Source: JABDJL01 sp963664065 (GTDB lineage Bacteria; Pseudomonadota; Gammaproteobacteria; Xanthomonadales; SZUA-36). Taken from it: a stretch of 64,000 nucleotides of DNA. Position numbers and translations under genes: made by a program. The stretch covers positions 1,240,001-1,304,000 of the forward strand of contig OY760942.1 in assembly GCA_963664065.1 (NCBI GenBank), written 5' to 3'. The notes beneath the pieces were generated by a model. The model searched no databases. It was not told the DNA's origin and saw only the letters and a program-made list of their open reading frames with translations. This document shows positions 53,118 to 62,836 of the stretch, one piece after another. Positions within the stretch are counted from its first letter, which is position 1; each line of letters begins with the position of its first letter.

Positions 53118-53918
53118 ATGAGCAACGGTTTTTCCGGCATTCCCCGTCATTGGTGGGGCAAAATTATTGGGGTGTTTCTCGGCCTGATGCGGGGCGGTAT
53201 TTCCGGCGCAATCCTGGGAGGATTTATGGGCCACATGGCGGACCGGTTCTTTTCCGGTCTGTCCGGCGGAAATGGCACACGACAGGTGTTCTTCAGGGCA
53301 CTGTTTTCTACACTGGGACACATCAACAAGGCAGATGGCCGGGTAACACAGGCTGAAATCAAGGCGGCCGAGGCCCTGATGCGTCGCCTTGATTTAAACA
53401 CCGAGGAAAAAAAACGAGCCGTCCGTTACTTTGAACAGGGTAAAGAACCGGATTTCAGGCTGGAGCAAAACCTGCGCCAGTTTGCCCAGCACACGATTGT
53501 GCGCCATGATCTGCGCCAGATGTTTGTCGAAATTCTGCTCGACGGTGCGTCGGCAGACGGTAACATCAGCAGCGCAGAGCAGGCGGTACTTGCGCGGGTT
53601 TGCACGGCTTTGCACATTCCTGCGGAGTTGTTTGCTGCGATGCTTAATGCGCGCAGAACGAGTAGCGGTGGTTACCGGCAGCAGCAGTCACCGAACCGCA
53701 GGCTACCAATCCAACAAGCTTATGCGTCATTAGGTATCAATGAGAGCGTTTCTGATGCTGAGGTTAAAAAAGCATATCGTAAGCTGGTGAGGCAATATCA
53801 TCCGGACAAACTGGTATCACGGGGCCTGCCGGAAGAGATGATGAAAAAAGCCAAAACCCGGGTTAGAGAAATAAACGGCGCCTACGATCAGATCAAGCAA
53901 TCGCGGGGCTTTAAATAA
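53118..53918 (+). CDS. djlA: Co-chaperone DjlA (membrane-anchored DnaJ-like protein)
   Basis: The ATG at 53118 (MSNGFSGIPRHWWGKIIGVF) gives the normal DjlA form: an N-terminal glycine-rich membrane segment (GVFLGLMRGGISGAILGGFM), a central TerB-like helical domain (INKADGRVTQAEIKAAEALM and SADGNISSAEQAVLARVCTA) and a C-terminal J domain with the HPD motif in RQYHPDKLVSRGLP. The J domain stimulates DnaK at the inner membrane. An in-frame ATG at 53046 would add 24 residues, but that extension is not typical of the family. It is read divergently from purC. Confidence 0.88.
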   Translation: MSNGFSGIPRHWWGKIIGVFLGLMRGGISGAILGGFMGHMADRFFSGLSGGNGTRQVFFRALFSTLGHINKADGRVTQAEIKAAEALMRRLDLNTEEKKRAVRYFEQGKEPDFRLEQNLRQFAQHTIVRHDLRQMFVEILLDGASADGNISSAEQAVLARVCTALHIPAELFAAMLNARRTSSGGYRQQQSPNRRLPIQQAYASLGINESVSDAEVKKAYRKLVRQYHPDKLVSRGLPEEMMKKAKTRVREINGAYDQIKQSRGFK

Positions 53919-53922
53919 TAGG

Positions 53923-53971
53923 GTCAGAGAACCATTTCTGGCCACCAAGCGGCCAGAAATGGTTCTCTGAC
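53923..53971. repeat. Perfect 21-bp palindrome between djlA and rpe
   Basis: Bases 53923-53943 (GTCAGAGAACCATTTCTGG plus CC) are fully complementary to 53951-53971 with a 7-base loop. The hairpin has no T run. It lies 5 bases after the djlA stop and 22 bases before rpe. The sequence recalls the GTCAGAG-type REP palindromes mobilised by RAYT transposases; it may also stabilise or attenuate the transcript. Confidence 0.65.
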
Positions 53972-53993
53972 TCCAATTTGTGGAGAGAAAATA

Positions 53994-54662
53994 ATGAAAC
54001 AAGCAGGAGTCATCGCTCCTTCCATTTTGTCCGCTGATTTCGCCCGCCTGGGTAAGGACACGCAGGCAGTGCTGGATGCGGGTGCGGACTGGGTACATTT
54101 TGATGTGATGGACAATCACTTTGTACCCAACCTGACCATGGGTCCACTGGTGTGCAAAGCTTTACGCGACTACGGCATCGAAGCACCGATCGATGTCCAC
54201 CTGATGGTAAAGCCGGTTGATGATCTGATTACACAATTTGCAAAGTCTGGTGCAACATTGATCAGCTTCCATCCCGAAGCGTCCACGCACATTGACCGGA
54301 CAATCCACCTGATCAGGGACAGTGGCTGCCAGGCTGGACTGGTGCTCAATCCTGCAACACCTGTGGATACCCTGCGTTGGGTGCTGGATGAACTGGACCT
54401 GGTTTTGCTGATGTCGGTGAATCCCGGTTTTGGCGGGCAGTCCTTTATTGAATACGTCATCGAAAAAATCGGCCAGGTCCGGGCAATGATTGACGCCTCG
54501 GAGCGTCGGGTTCGCCTGGAGGTTGATGGTGGCGTCAATGTGGATAATATCGGGCGTATTTTCAGCGCAGGTGCAGATACGTTTGTGGCCGGTTCAGCCA
54601 TTTTCGGCAGTGATGATTACGCTGCAACCATTGGCGCCATGCGCGCACAGATAGGAGGCTGA
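53994..54662 (+). CDS. rpe: Ribulose-phosphate 3-epimerase
   Basis: A 222-residue TIM-barrel protein. Motifs: IAPSILSADFARLGKDTQAV, WVHFDVMDNHFVPNLTMGPL, VDVHLMVKP-like DVHLMVKPVDD, MSVNPGFGGQSFIEYV and LEVDGGVNVDNIG, holding the metal-binding His and Asp residues. It interconverts ribulose-5-phosphate and xylulose-5-phosphate in the pentose phosphate pathway. A ribosome site (GGAGAG) precedes the ATG. Confidence 0.95.
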   Translation: MKQAGVIAPSILSADFARLGKDTQAVLDAGADWVHFDVMDNHFVPNLTMGPLVCKALRDYGIEAPIDVHLMVKPVDDLITQFAKSGATLISFHPEASTHIDRTIHLIRDSGCQAGLVLNPATPVDTLRWVLDELDLVLLMSVNPGFGGQSFIEYVIEKIGQVRAMIDASERRVRLEVDGGVNVDNIGRIFSAGADTFVAGSAIFGSDDYAATIGAMRAQIGG

Positions 54663-54666
54663 GCCG

Positions 54667-55146
54667 ATGGGCAAAAGTTTCCCGGCGGAAGGTGCGTGCA
54701 CCTGCGGAAATATCCGTTACAGGATGAACCGTGACCCGCTGTTTGTGCATTGTTGCCACTGTCGCTGGTGTCAACGTGAGACGGGTACTTCCTTCGCGCT
54801 CAATGCCATTCTTGAAAGCAACAAATTGGAGTTGCTGAAAGGTGAACCTGAGCGTGTTGCAATTCCTTCTCAAAGTGGTAAAGGTCAATCTGTCCTGCGC
54901 TGCCCTGACTGCCTGATTGCCTTGTGGAGCCACTACGCGGGTGCCGGTGAAAATTTCAGCATGGTTCGGATAGGCACACTTAACGATCCTGATATTTTGA
55001 CCCCTGATGCCCATATTTATACGGAATCGAAACAACCCTGGGTAGTCATTCCCGATGGTGTTCCGGTATTTGAGCAATTCTACAAGCCCGGAGAATTATG
55101 GCCCGCTGAAAGCCTTGAACGATTTATGTCTGCAAAAGACAGCTGA
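54667..55146 (+). CDS. GFA-family zinc protein
   Basis: A 159-residue protein with the GFA (glutathione-dependent formaldehyde-activating-like) fold. Zinc ligands are seen in GACTCGNIRY (Cys-x-Cys), VHCCHCRWCQRETGTSFALN and LRCPDCLIALW. Family members bind one structural and one catalytic zinc; most have no proven substrate. It is 4 bases after rpe and probably cotranscribed. Confidence 0.85.
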   Translation: MGKSFPAEGACTCGNIRYRMNRDPLFVHCCHCRWCQRETGTSFALNAILESNKLELLKGEPERVAIPSQSGKGQSVLRCPDCLIALWSHYAGAGENFSMVRIGTLNDPDILTPDAHIYTESKQPWVVIPDGVPVFEQFYKPGELWPAESLERFMSAKDS

Positions 55147-55191
55147 AACCGGCCGGCGCAACCCAGCGATCATTTTCAGCAAGGATAATCT

Positions 55192-56238
55192 ATGGCCGGC
55201 CGGGAGCTGAAAAGAATTTTAGGTAAAGGGTTTTCGATTGCAGCCTGCATCGGGACCATTATCAGACTGGGCATTCTGCGCACCCCGGGTGAAATCGCAG
55301 CTTCCGTTTCAAACCCCGCCATTTACATGGGACTTTGGATCGGCGGTGGAGTCAGGCTTGGTGGTGGTCTTTACCAGGGAGCTGCAGCGGGCTTTGGCTT
55401 AATCATGATCGCGGTTGCAGCAGCGTTGATATATGGCGGTATCAGCGCTGGCCCGACAGAAAGTTTGAACGTGGTCACCCAATCAGCATCACCCGACATC
55501 GCGAAATACGGGCTGGTTGCAGCGGCAATTGTATTTACCTATGACGGCTGGACAGGCGCCAGTTACTTCGGCGGTGAGATCAAGGGTGGTGGGCGTATGG
55601 CCGCGCTGGGCAGCATCAAGGGTGTAATCATCGTGATTGCGCTGTACCTGTTGCTGAACTTTGCGCTGGTATTCAGCGTTCCTTTAACGGAGTTGCAGGG
55701 TAACGACCTGGCGCTGTCCGGTGCGCTGGATTATTTGTTTGGCCCTGGGGCAGGCACCTTTATTATTTTCGCGGCAATATTTATTTTGCTCGCGCATCAA
55801 AACATCAACTACATGATGGGAACGCGGATACTTTATGCCCTTTCAAGTGATGGACTGGGTACCGACCGGGCGACGACTGTGAGTGACAGGGGAACGCCCA
55901 CGGGTTCCTTGTTGTTCACCTGGTTATTTACTTCAGGACTGATCCTGGCCGGGGGTTTTGATTTCCTGCTGAACATGGCTGCATTGCTGTTCATCACCAT
56001 GTATGTCGCGCTGATTTACGGTGTTTTCAGGTTACGCCGCCAGGAGGCTTCGGTCGAACGACCCTACGAAGCCTGGGGTTTCCCGGCGACCGGCGTGATC
56101 TGCGCCGTTTTCTGGATTGCGGTGGCCATCTTTATGGCCGTCATGGATCAACGATCCACCCTGTATACCCTCGGGTTGATCACAGTCTCGATCCCGGCCT
56201 ACCTGTGGTTAAAATCCCGCCGGCATTTTGGCGCGTAG
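55192..56238 (+). CDS. APC-family amino acid permease with an internal deletion
   Basis: The N-terminal segment GKGFSIAACIGTIIRLGILR, then TPGEIA, is the first transmembrane motif of APC transporters, except that the usual Gly after GTII is Arg. It continues NPAIYMGLWIGGGVRLGGGL and then jumps to a late membrane segment (GFGLIMIAVAAALIYGG), so helices equivalent to TM2 to TM5, roughly 110-130 residues, are absent. The remainder (VFTYDGWTGASYFGGEIKGG to the C-terminus) is normal. At 348 residues it is well below the usual 440-480. The deletion keeps the frame; together with the Gly-to-Arg change it suggests a non-functional transporter. Confidence 0.75.
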   Translation: MAGRELKRILGKGFSIAACIGTIIRLGILRTPGEIAASVSNPAIYMGLWIGGGVRLGGGLYQGAAAGFGLIMIAVAAALIYGGISAGPTESLNVVTQSASPDIAKYGLVAAAIVFTYDGWTGASYFGGEIKGGGRMAALGSIKGVIIVIALYLLLNFALVFSVPLTELQGNDLALSGALDYLFGPGAGTFIIFAAIFILLAHQNINYMMGTRILYALSSDGLGTDRATTVSDRGTPTGSLLFTWLFTSGLILAGGFDFLLNMAALLFITMYVALIYGVFRLRRQEASVERPYEAWGFPATGVICAVFWIAVAIFMAVMDQRSTLYTLGLITVSIPAYLWLKSRRHFGA

Positions 56239-56285
56239 TGTGTTACTTCTGCAATATGTGACCATACCGGATTAGCAATTACCGT

Positions 56286-58744
56286 TCAGGTGGCGAGGAT
56301 TTTTTGCCATGCCTGGGCGTGCGAAAGCCGGCCGGTAGTAAGCACCAGCAAATCCCCCTGCTGGCACTGGCTAATTGGATAATAGACTGCCTCATGAAAA
56401 TCCCTGGCCACGTAAATAGACTCAGTCGATACACCTTCGGCGATTAGGCCCTGTTTTAAAATATCTGGCAGGTTCTTTTCCGGCTCCCTGAGGATTGACA
56501 AAGGTGCGCAAACAAATTGATCGAAATGCCCGGCCGCAGTTGCTGCTACCTGGAGCGCCGATGACTCCGATGCCTGCACCGATACTCCGAAGCTGAGATT
56601 TTTGCGTCCTTTGCACGGAAACTGGTCTGTAAACCTGACCAGTTGCCGCATGCCCTCTGCATTGTGCGCATAATCCATTATCACCTTGAATTTTCCGTTG
56701 TCATGCACATTGAGCCTCCCCGGCATGATTGCAAAGCTCATTTCGAATTCCGACAGCGCATGGTTTATCTCATTAATATCGAGGCCTGCCGCCCTCGCCG
56801 CCGCAACGGCATGCATGGCGTTGCTGATATTTTGCCTTGCCTTTCCTTTAAAGGAAGCCGGGATTGCATCGACAGATATTACCGGCAGCGTCCCATCCTG
56901 CTCATGGAGGACAATCCAGTCCTTGCCGTGCACCTCCTCCACGTTCACCACGTTCACGCCCGTCTGTGTTCGTGATCGCAATTGAACAGGACTGTCCTTA
57001 AAAGTCGAAAGGTAAATGATCTTATCTGACAGGAAAGGCAACATTTCTACGCAGCGTGGATCATCACCATTGAGCACCACTGCCTTGTCGGCTCGCTCGA
57101 GCACCGACCGCTTGAGTGCTGCCATTTGCTCCACTGTCTCAATACCATATTGCCCGAGGTGGTCGGCGGTCACGTTGGTGCAAACGGCGACATCACAGCG
57201 GTCAAATGCGAAACCATACTTGGCCAGGCCCCCTCGTGCTGTTTCCAAAACGGCCATGTCTACTTCGCGATTTTCGAATACCCTGCAATGGCCCCAGATT
57301 CCGGACAAATCACCAAATTCTTGCAGCACTCCATCGAAGCGAACACCGCCGGTCTGGGCCATGCCAACATGGCGTGCCGTCGCCTGCGCAATTCTTGAAA
57401 TCATGGTGCTGGTCGTGGTCTTGCCATTGGTGCCGGTGACGGCAATCACCGGTACCCTGCAGGGAGTGCCGGGTGGGAAAATCCAGTCCAGAAAGCATTC
57501 GAGTATCTCCCGGCGGCGTTTGTCATCCCCGGCCAGCAGTGAACGCAGTGGTGGCGCGGGATCCATGTGAGTCACAAGAAACCGTGGTGGGTCATCAAGC
57601 TCTGCCTCATTGACACTGAAACGCAGCAACAAGAGCCCCGTGTTGATTGTTTGTGCGATGCGGCCGGCAAGTTCTTCGATGCCTGGATCCGCCTCGATCG
57701 CTTTCCCTTCCAGAATGGAGTACAGCAATCGGTCACCGGAGAAAATCATGTCAAGCCGTTGTCCTTTTGGCTCCGGCTCAATAATGACAGTCCTGTCCCG
57801 CAAGTCTGGCTGGTCAAACAACTCCGCCAGCCCGGACTCATCGTCTGCAAGCCAGCCTTCGGGAGCTTTAGAATCACGTTGCAATGGCCAGACCCTTACC
57901 GGGTAACCGATACGACTGGCCACTTGTCGGGCGGTTGAAATGCTCCAGCAAGTGAGTAAATCCATGTCGCTGACCGGAATGGGTACGCCGTTTTCAGCCA
58001 GCACTCGCCAGTACAGGCGCCGGTCTTTCATCATGTTGAAAGCCGGGCCCGGTCGCTCGATGCAGAAAAGCCCATCCAACAGCACCTGGTGACAGGATTG
58101 TCCGAGCATTACCAGTCCGTTGGGTGCTAACCGGAAATCAGCCTGAACAGGTTTGTAAGGATCCCGCTCCAGCATCAGGGCGGGAATACCCCGGTCCCGC
58201 GCAGCTACGATCAGGTCGAGAACATCCGGGGGTGTAACAAGCCCCGGGCCGGTACCAGCATTGCTTCGATGCTTGAATCAAGCGGCTCCGTGGCGTCGTG
58301 GAACTCCGCTGTCCATTTCAGATCCGAACAGGACTCCGAGATAATTCGCATTGCAAGGTCTCCGGCCAGCTCGCCGGTCAAAGGGTCGTTGTGTTCGAAA
58401 ATAAAGCGAAACCGTTGCCGCTTTGTGAGCGGGTCTTTGTCTTCGAGAAAATATTCGAATTCCACCGTGTGTCCGGCCTTTCGTTGCAAGGCCAGAGCTG
58501 TTTGGCAGGCAAATCCTGCCAGGCGGGCCATCCCTTCCGGCCGGGCGGGAATAGCACGCCAGCGTTCCTGGTCTGGCTCCAGCCCGAGTGACGTTAGCTT
58601 CAGCAGCAAGTCATCGCGTAGTTGATTCACGATCGTTGCCAGCCGACTGGCCTCTCCGGGTTCAGCCTGCAGCACCATCTCAACGACCGTCACCGGTGCG
58701 CGACGGCCCGGGCCTAGTGTCGCGAGAGTTTCCAGCAGTTTCAT
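56286..58744 (-). CDS. Cyanophycin synthetase-like ATP-grasp/Mur ligase, frameshifted
   Basis: The first frame (58211-58744) begins MKLLETLATLGPGRRAPVTV and ends near EAMLVPARG. One base is missing in the run at 58242-58245; the next frame continues LVTPPDVLDLIVAARDRGIP and ALMLERDPYKPVQADF into 56286-58175. That part has an ATP-grasp-like region and a Mur ligase domain with VIAVTGTNGKTTTSTMISRI, DMAVLETARGGL and AHNAEGMRQLV. Restored, the protein has about 819 residues, near CphA size. CphA-type enzymes make Arg/Asp polymer; this divergent member may use other substrates, so the substrate is left open. Cyanophycinase is not nearby. Confidence 0.75.
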
Positions 58745-58915
58745 ATCACCCCTACGGAGCTTACTTGCATCTGAAGACCATAATGTCTCTCGTTATCAGT
58801 TCAGACAACTGTTGGTTTCCACCGGAGGAAATCTGAAGCACAGGACCTGAACTGGATATGGATCGATTGGATTTTGTTTCGCTTACGAGACCAGTTTACT
58901 CCAAGCACCGTGAAC

Positions 58916-59116
58916 CTATGCAATGGGTATTGCGGTAACAACATAGCGCAGAGGTCCGCCGCTTGTAAGGGTGTCAGACGGGTAAAAGGTCATCAGGGTC
59001 AGGCACTCAATGCGGTGCTCCAGCACAGCCGCCAGAGGCCATTGATGTCGTAGTTTCAACATAACCGGCTGGGTTTGCTCCCAAGCCTGGCTTTCCCAAA
59101 ACACATCTTTTGGCAA
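58916..59116 (-). pseudogene. Relic of a sortase C-terminus
   Basis: The end of this minus-strand frame reads VLEHRIECLTLMTFYPSDTL and TSGGPLRYVVTAIPIA. Proteobacterial class GN-type sortases have LTLVTCYPFDAL-PGGPLRYVV at their catalytic cysteine region, so the match is clear over about 30 residues. The catalytic Cys is replaced by Phe and no upstream sortase sequence with the catalytic His is found. It is therefore a dead remnant. The bases around it (58745-58915 and 59117-59150) show nothing else recognisable. Confidence 0.5.
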
Positions 59117-59150
59117 TCAGGGATTAAGCAATGTAGGCTTGATCGAATCA

Positions 59151-61150
59151 ATGAGCGGCTACGTAAAAAAAGCAGGTGCCCTTGCCAAAGTACCTCTGAC
59201 ATTCCTGCTTGTCATGGGTGTGTTGCTGCTTGCCCTTGGCTGGCTGGGTTGGCTACTGCTTGACCAGGATCGTTCTCTTCAACAGCAAAGAACCCGGGAC
59301 CGGGTCGATTCCGCAGCAAAAAGGCTGTCAAATGCACTTGAACTTCGTGCTGACGAGGAGCAATCGGGGCTTGAAGCTCTAGCCCAAGCCCTGGGATCAG
59401 CTTCATCAACCGAAATAGAAGTATTGCTTCATTCTCGAAAAGAGCCAGGTCTAAGCGTTCACTTTGCCATGGACTCCATGATTGTCGTGCCGCGAAACGA
59501 TCTACGCTACATTCCTGTGGAAAACAAGGGCAATTCAACTAGTGAGGCGTTTAATCAGTCAGATCGCCTGGAATTCCAGCAAGGAAACCTTATCGAGGCA
59601 ATTGAATTGCTCGAGTCCCTGGCAGAATCACCGGACCGGGAGATACAGGCAGGTTCGCTACTGCGCCTTGGCAGGATCAATTTCCGTTCGGGAGAAATCA
59701 GTCGGGCACTTGAAGAATATGGCCGACTGGCGGAATTCGAGGATCAACTTATAGAAAATGTGCCGGTGCAATGGTTGGCACACTATGCGCGATGCAAAAT
59801 ATTTTCCGCTGAAAACGATAAAAAATCTTTGCTGGCCGAACTCTCGGTGCTGTCCCCCTGCTGGCGAAAGGAGGCAGCAGGGTTTCAAAATCGACCTACC
59901 GGTTCTACGCACTGGCCGTTAACACCTGGGCTGAAGTATTTGCCAGGTTGCCTGAGAATCTCCCAGTGTCTGTATCACACGGAGTCTCAGATGCTGTTGT
60001 CGAGCTGCATTTCATCTGGACTGAACGGTTGCAGGGTCGTGGCAATCCGGTTGGTATACGGATCGTGGGAGAAGGTCCGGACAGTTTGATACTGATGTGG
60101 AAGTCTATGGAAACGGGTTTGCTGGGCAGGGTGATTGATCTCAAAGACCTAAACACGTCTGGTCTTTTGCAAACAATTGGAAACCTGCAGGCAGAAGGAC
60201 TCGGCTGGTCAATCAGTGCCCCTGATGGCCGGCGGTTTTTGGCTGTCAACAGTGACCCGGCAGCAGCATCTTCCTTGGTGAGTCTTTCGATTGGCGACTC
60301 GCCATTGGTCGTTCAGACATACGAGACTGCTGAACTGGTTCCCATACCTGAAGATATACAAAGGCGCCAACTTCTTTTGGCGGGCCTGGCTGTGGTATTG
60401 ATCGTGATAGTGACAAGCACCTATTCCATATCGAGGGCTTTGAGACGGGAGGCCGAAATGGCTGAGTTACAGGCGGATTTCGTTTCAGCCGTATCCCACG
60501 AGTTTCGAACCCCGTTGACATCGATCAGGCAGTTACTGGAATTGCTTGCTTCTGGCCGGATTCATGAGCCACAAAAAGTCGGTGATTATTATCGTATCCT
60601 TGACAGGGAGTCAGCCCGTTTGCAGCGCATGGTTGAAGATCTGCTGGATTTCCAGCGCATGGAATCCAATGTGAGACCATATCAACCGGAAACCCTCCGG
60701 GTGGGCAGCCTGCTGGAGGAAATCACCGCAGCGTTCCGCGAAGAATATGGGCTGAGTGAGAAAGCCCTGGTGCTAGACGCCACAAGGGCCCGGCATGTGC
60801 GCATGGACCGCGAATCCCTGACCCGGGCTATCTGGAACCTGCTGGATAATGCAGTGAAGTATTCCGAGGGTGAGCCTGCAGTTACGGTAACAGCCGGACA
60901 GCAGGAGGACATGATTTTGATTGCTGTCACGGACCGTGGTGCCGGTATCAGCAAAGAGGAGCAAGCGAGGGTGTTCAGGAAGTTTGTTCGCGGCAGTGCT
61001 GCCAAGTTGACCCGGGTGAAGGGTACGGGATTGGGGCTCGCCATGGTCCGCAAGACGCTCGAGGACCAGGGAGCAACCATCGATCTTCAAAGCGCGCCAG
61101 GCCGGGGGTCGACCTTTACCATTGTCATTGAAGCGGAGGGCCCTGAGTGA
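59151..61150 (+). CDS. Membrane sensor histidine kinase with periplasmic helical-repeat domain, frameshifted
   Basis: From ATG 59151 the first frame has a membrane helix (LTFLLVMGVLLLALGWLGWL) and a periplasmic part with TPR-like helices (QQGNLIEAIELLESLAESPD, then SLLRLGRINFRSGEISRALE). At a C5 run (59854-59858) one base is lost; the other frame continues LLAKGGSRVSKSTYRFYALA to MPENLPV and onward. A second membrane helix (LLLAGLAVVLIVIVTS), a HisKA domain (AVSHEFRTPLTSIRQLLELL) and a HATPase (WNLLDNAVKYS, DRGAGIS, GTGLGLAMVRKT) follow. About 666 residues in total. The stop overlaps the GTG of the response regulator gene, its cognate partner. The ligand is unknown. Confidence 0.82.
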
Positions 61151-61818
61151 GTTATCGAATCCTCGTAGTTGAAGATGATGAGGCCATTGCAACCGGGCTA
61201 AGGGATGACCTGGAACTTGAAGGGTACCGGGTAGATATCTCCGGCAACGGAGAAGAAGCGATCAAAATTGCGCTTTTACAGCCTTTCGACCTGATGATCC
61301 TGGACGTAATGTTACCCGGTAAAGACGGTTATGACGTTTGCAGGGAGGTGCGCGGGCAAAGGCCGGACTTGCCGATCATCATGCTGACTGCCCGTTCGCA
61401 TGAAGCTGAGAAAGTACTTGGGCTTGAACTGGGTGCTGACGATTATGTCACCAAGCCATTCAGTCCCCTTGAACTGCGGGCGAGAATAAAGGCCTTACTG
61501 AGAAGATCAGCCGGATCTGAAACCACTCAATACCAATTCGGTAATTTTATACTTGATCTGGAACGCATGGAGTTGAAGGATGGCGACAGGGTTATTGAAC
61601 TGACTGCGTTGGAATACAAGCTACTGGGTGCCCTGGTACGTAGTGCCGGTCGCGTCCTGAACAGGGATCAAATTCTCGATCTCGTCTGGGGAAGGAATGC
61701 AGTACTCACAGATCGCGTGATCGACACTCATATTGCCAATCTGCGCAAAAAACTGGAGCCGAACGGCGCGAAGCATATATCAAGTATCCGTGGCACGGGA
61801 TACCGATTCGATCCGTGA
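61147..61818 (+). CDS. OmpR-family response regulator
   Basis: A 223-residue protein starting at a GTG that overlaps the kinase stop (GTGA). The receiver domain has VVEDDEA, phospho-acceptor Asp53 in LMILDVMLPGKDGYD, MLTARS and the conserved Lys in DDYVTKPFSPLELRARIKAL. The C-terminal winged helix reads VIELTALEYKLLGALVRSAG, DRVIDTHIANLRKKLE and SSIRGTGYRFDP. It is the partner of the kinase just upstream; its targets may include the secreted-protein genes that follow. Confidence 0.92.
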   Translation: MSYRILVVEDDEAIATGLRDDLELEGYRVDISGNGEEAIKIALLQPFDLMILDVMLPGKDGYDVCREVRGQRPDLPIIMLTARSHEAEKVLGLELGADDYVTKPFSPLELRARIKALLRRSAGSETTQYQFGNFILDLERMELKDGDRVIELTALEYKLLGALVRSAGRVLNRDQILDLVWGRNAVLTDRVIDTHIANLRKKLEPNGAKHISSIRGTGYRFDP

Positions 61819-61820
61819 AT

Positions 61821-61838
61821 TGTCAGGAATTCCTGACA
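61821..61838. promoter_or_regulatory. Perfect 18-bp palindrome after the response regulator gene
   Basis: TGTCAGGAATTCCTGACA begins 2 bases after the regulator stop. It has no T run, so is weak as a terminator, and could be an operator for the downstream gene, whose start is 104 bases away. ACTCACATGATC and its partial complement ATAATGTGAGT flank the likely promoter. Confidence 0.4.
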
Positions 61839-61941
61839 CAATCTGCATCAAACCTGAACGCTGGGCAAGTTCCACCTAAACAATGAATGCTTACTATTTC
61901 ACTCACATGATCTATTAACGCCGGAATAATGTGAGTACGAA

Positions 61942-62748
61942 ATGAAAAATATAGAAAATACTGCATTTAGATTTAAAAGACTGACCGTGACCAGCCTGCT
62001 TTTGATGGGGGCCGGCTTTTTTATATCAGCCATTGTGAGCCCGGTAATGGCTGCTCCACCAGACTGCAGCACAGAAATCAGCAAACGTTGCAAAAACACC
62101 GGAGAGGGAGGTGGTAATGACGCATTCGAGGCCAAGTTTTGTCTTGCTATAACTGCTGATACCTTTGGCCTTGCCGGTGACGATTCTCCCAGTGACGGAG
62201 GGTTATATTGTGATAAAAACAAAAAAGATAAAATTATGGTATTCACAGGAAAGGGCCCCGGTTTTCGATTTGATACCAATAAAGGCAAGTCTACTGCGGC
62301 GCGCTATGTGCAACTTAATTTTCCTGGCGGGAGCATTACTGTTGATGATGCTAATGGTGTGTCGCATACCTATGGCTCAGGTCTTTACGAAATTGATTTT
62401 CGATTCGACCTGGATAGTAGCGGTTTGGACTTGGGTGGGATTGCGAATCCTGGTACTGGCACGGTACCCATCGGAATCAGAATTCAAGCACTGGTTGGAA
62501 ATGAGCAGGGCTTGCTGGGTTACGGAGACGCTGCCTCCCTGTTTTCTGACCCGAGTTTGAACACAACATGCATGGCCAGCAATACGTCCAACGCCTTGGT
62601 AACGCGCATTGCTGCTGATGCCTGGATCATTGAATCTGATCCCTCAAACTCAATCGCATGTTTGTGGGTTGGCCACTCGAACTTTAGCGGTCAACCGGGA
62701 ACGCTTGTAGAGATGCCTTTTGACTTCACCATCGTAATTGATCCATGA
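61942..62748 (+). CDS. Secreted protein of unknown function, 268 residues
   Basis: A clear signal peptide (RLTVTSLLLMGAGFFISAIV, cut near VMA-APPD) is followed by a beta-rich, glycine- and aspartate-rich exported protein with several cysteines (CSTEISKRC, FCLAIT, LYCDKNKKD, TTCMASN, IACLWVG). No known domain is recognised; the pattern VQLNFPGGSITVDDANGVSH suggests beta-strands. It lies between the two-component pair and another exported protein, so may be regulated by that pair. No ribosome site is evident beyond a weak GAG region. Confidence 0.6.
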   Translation: MKNIENTAFRFKRLTVTSLLLMGAGFFISAIVSPVMAAPPDCSTEISKRCKNTGEGGGNDAFEAKFCLAITADTFGLAGDDSPSDGGLYCDKNKKDKIMVFTGKGPGFRFDTNKGKSTAARYVQLNFPGGSITVDDANGVSHTYGSGLYEIDFRFDLDSSGLDLGGIANPGTGTVPIGIRIQALVGNEQGLLGYGDAASLFSDPSLNTTCMASNTSNALVTRIAADAWIIESDPSNSIACLWVGHSNFSGQPGTLVEMPFDFTIVIDP

Positions 62749-62836
62749 GACCAGCGAAAAGCAGAATGTATGCATGGAAAGCCTACATTGCTTAGAAACT
62801 ATTCCAGCAATAATCTATTAACTCCAGAGAATTCTG

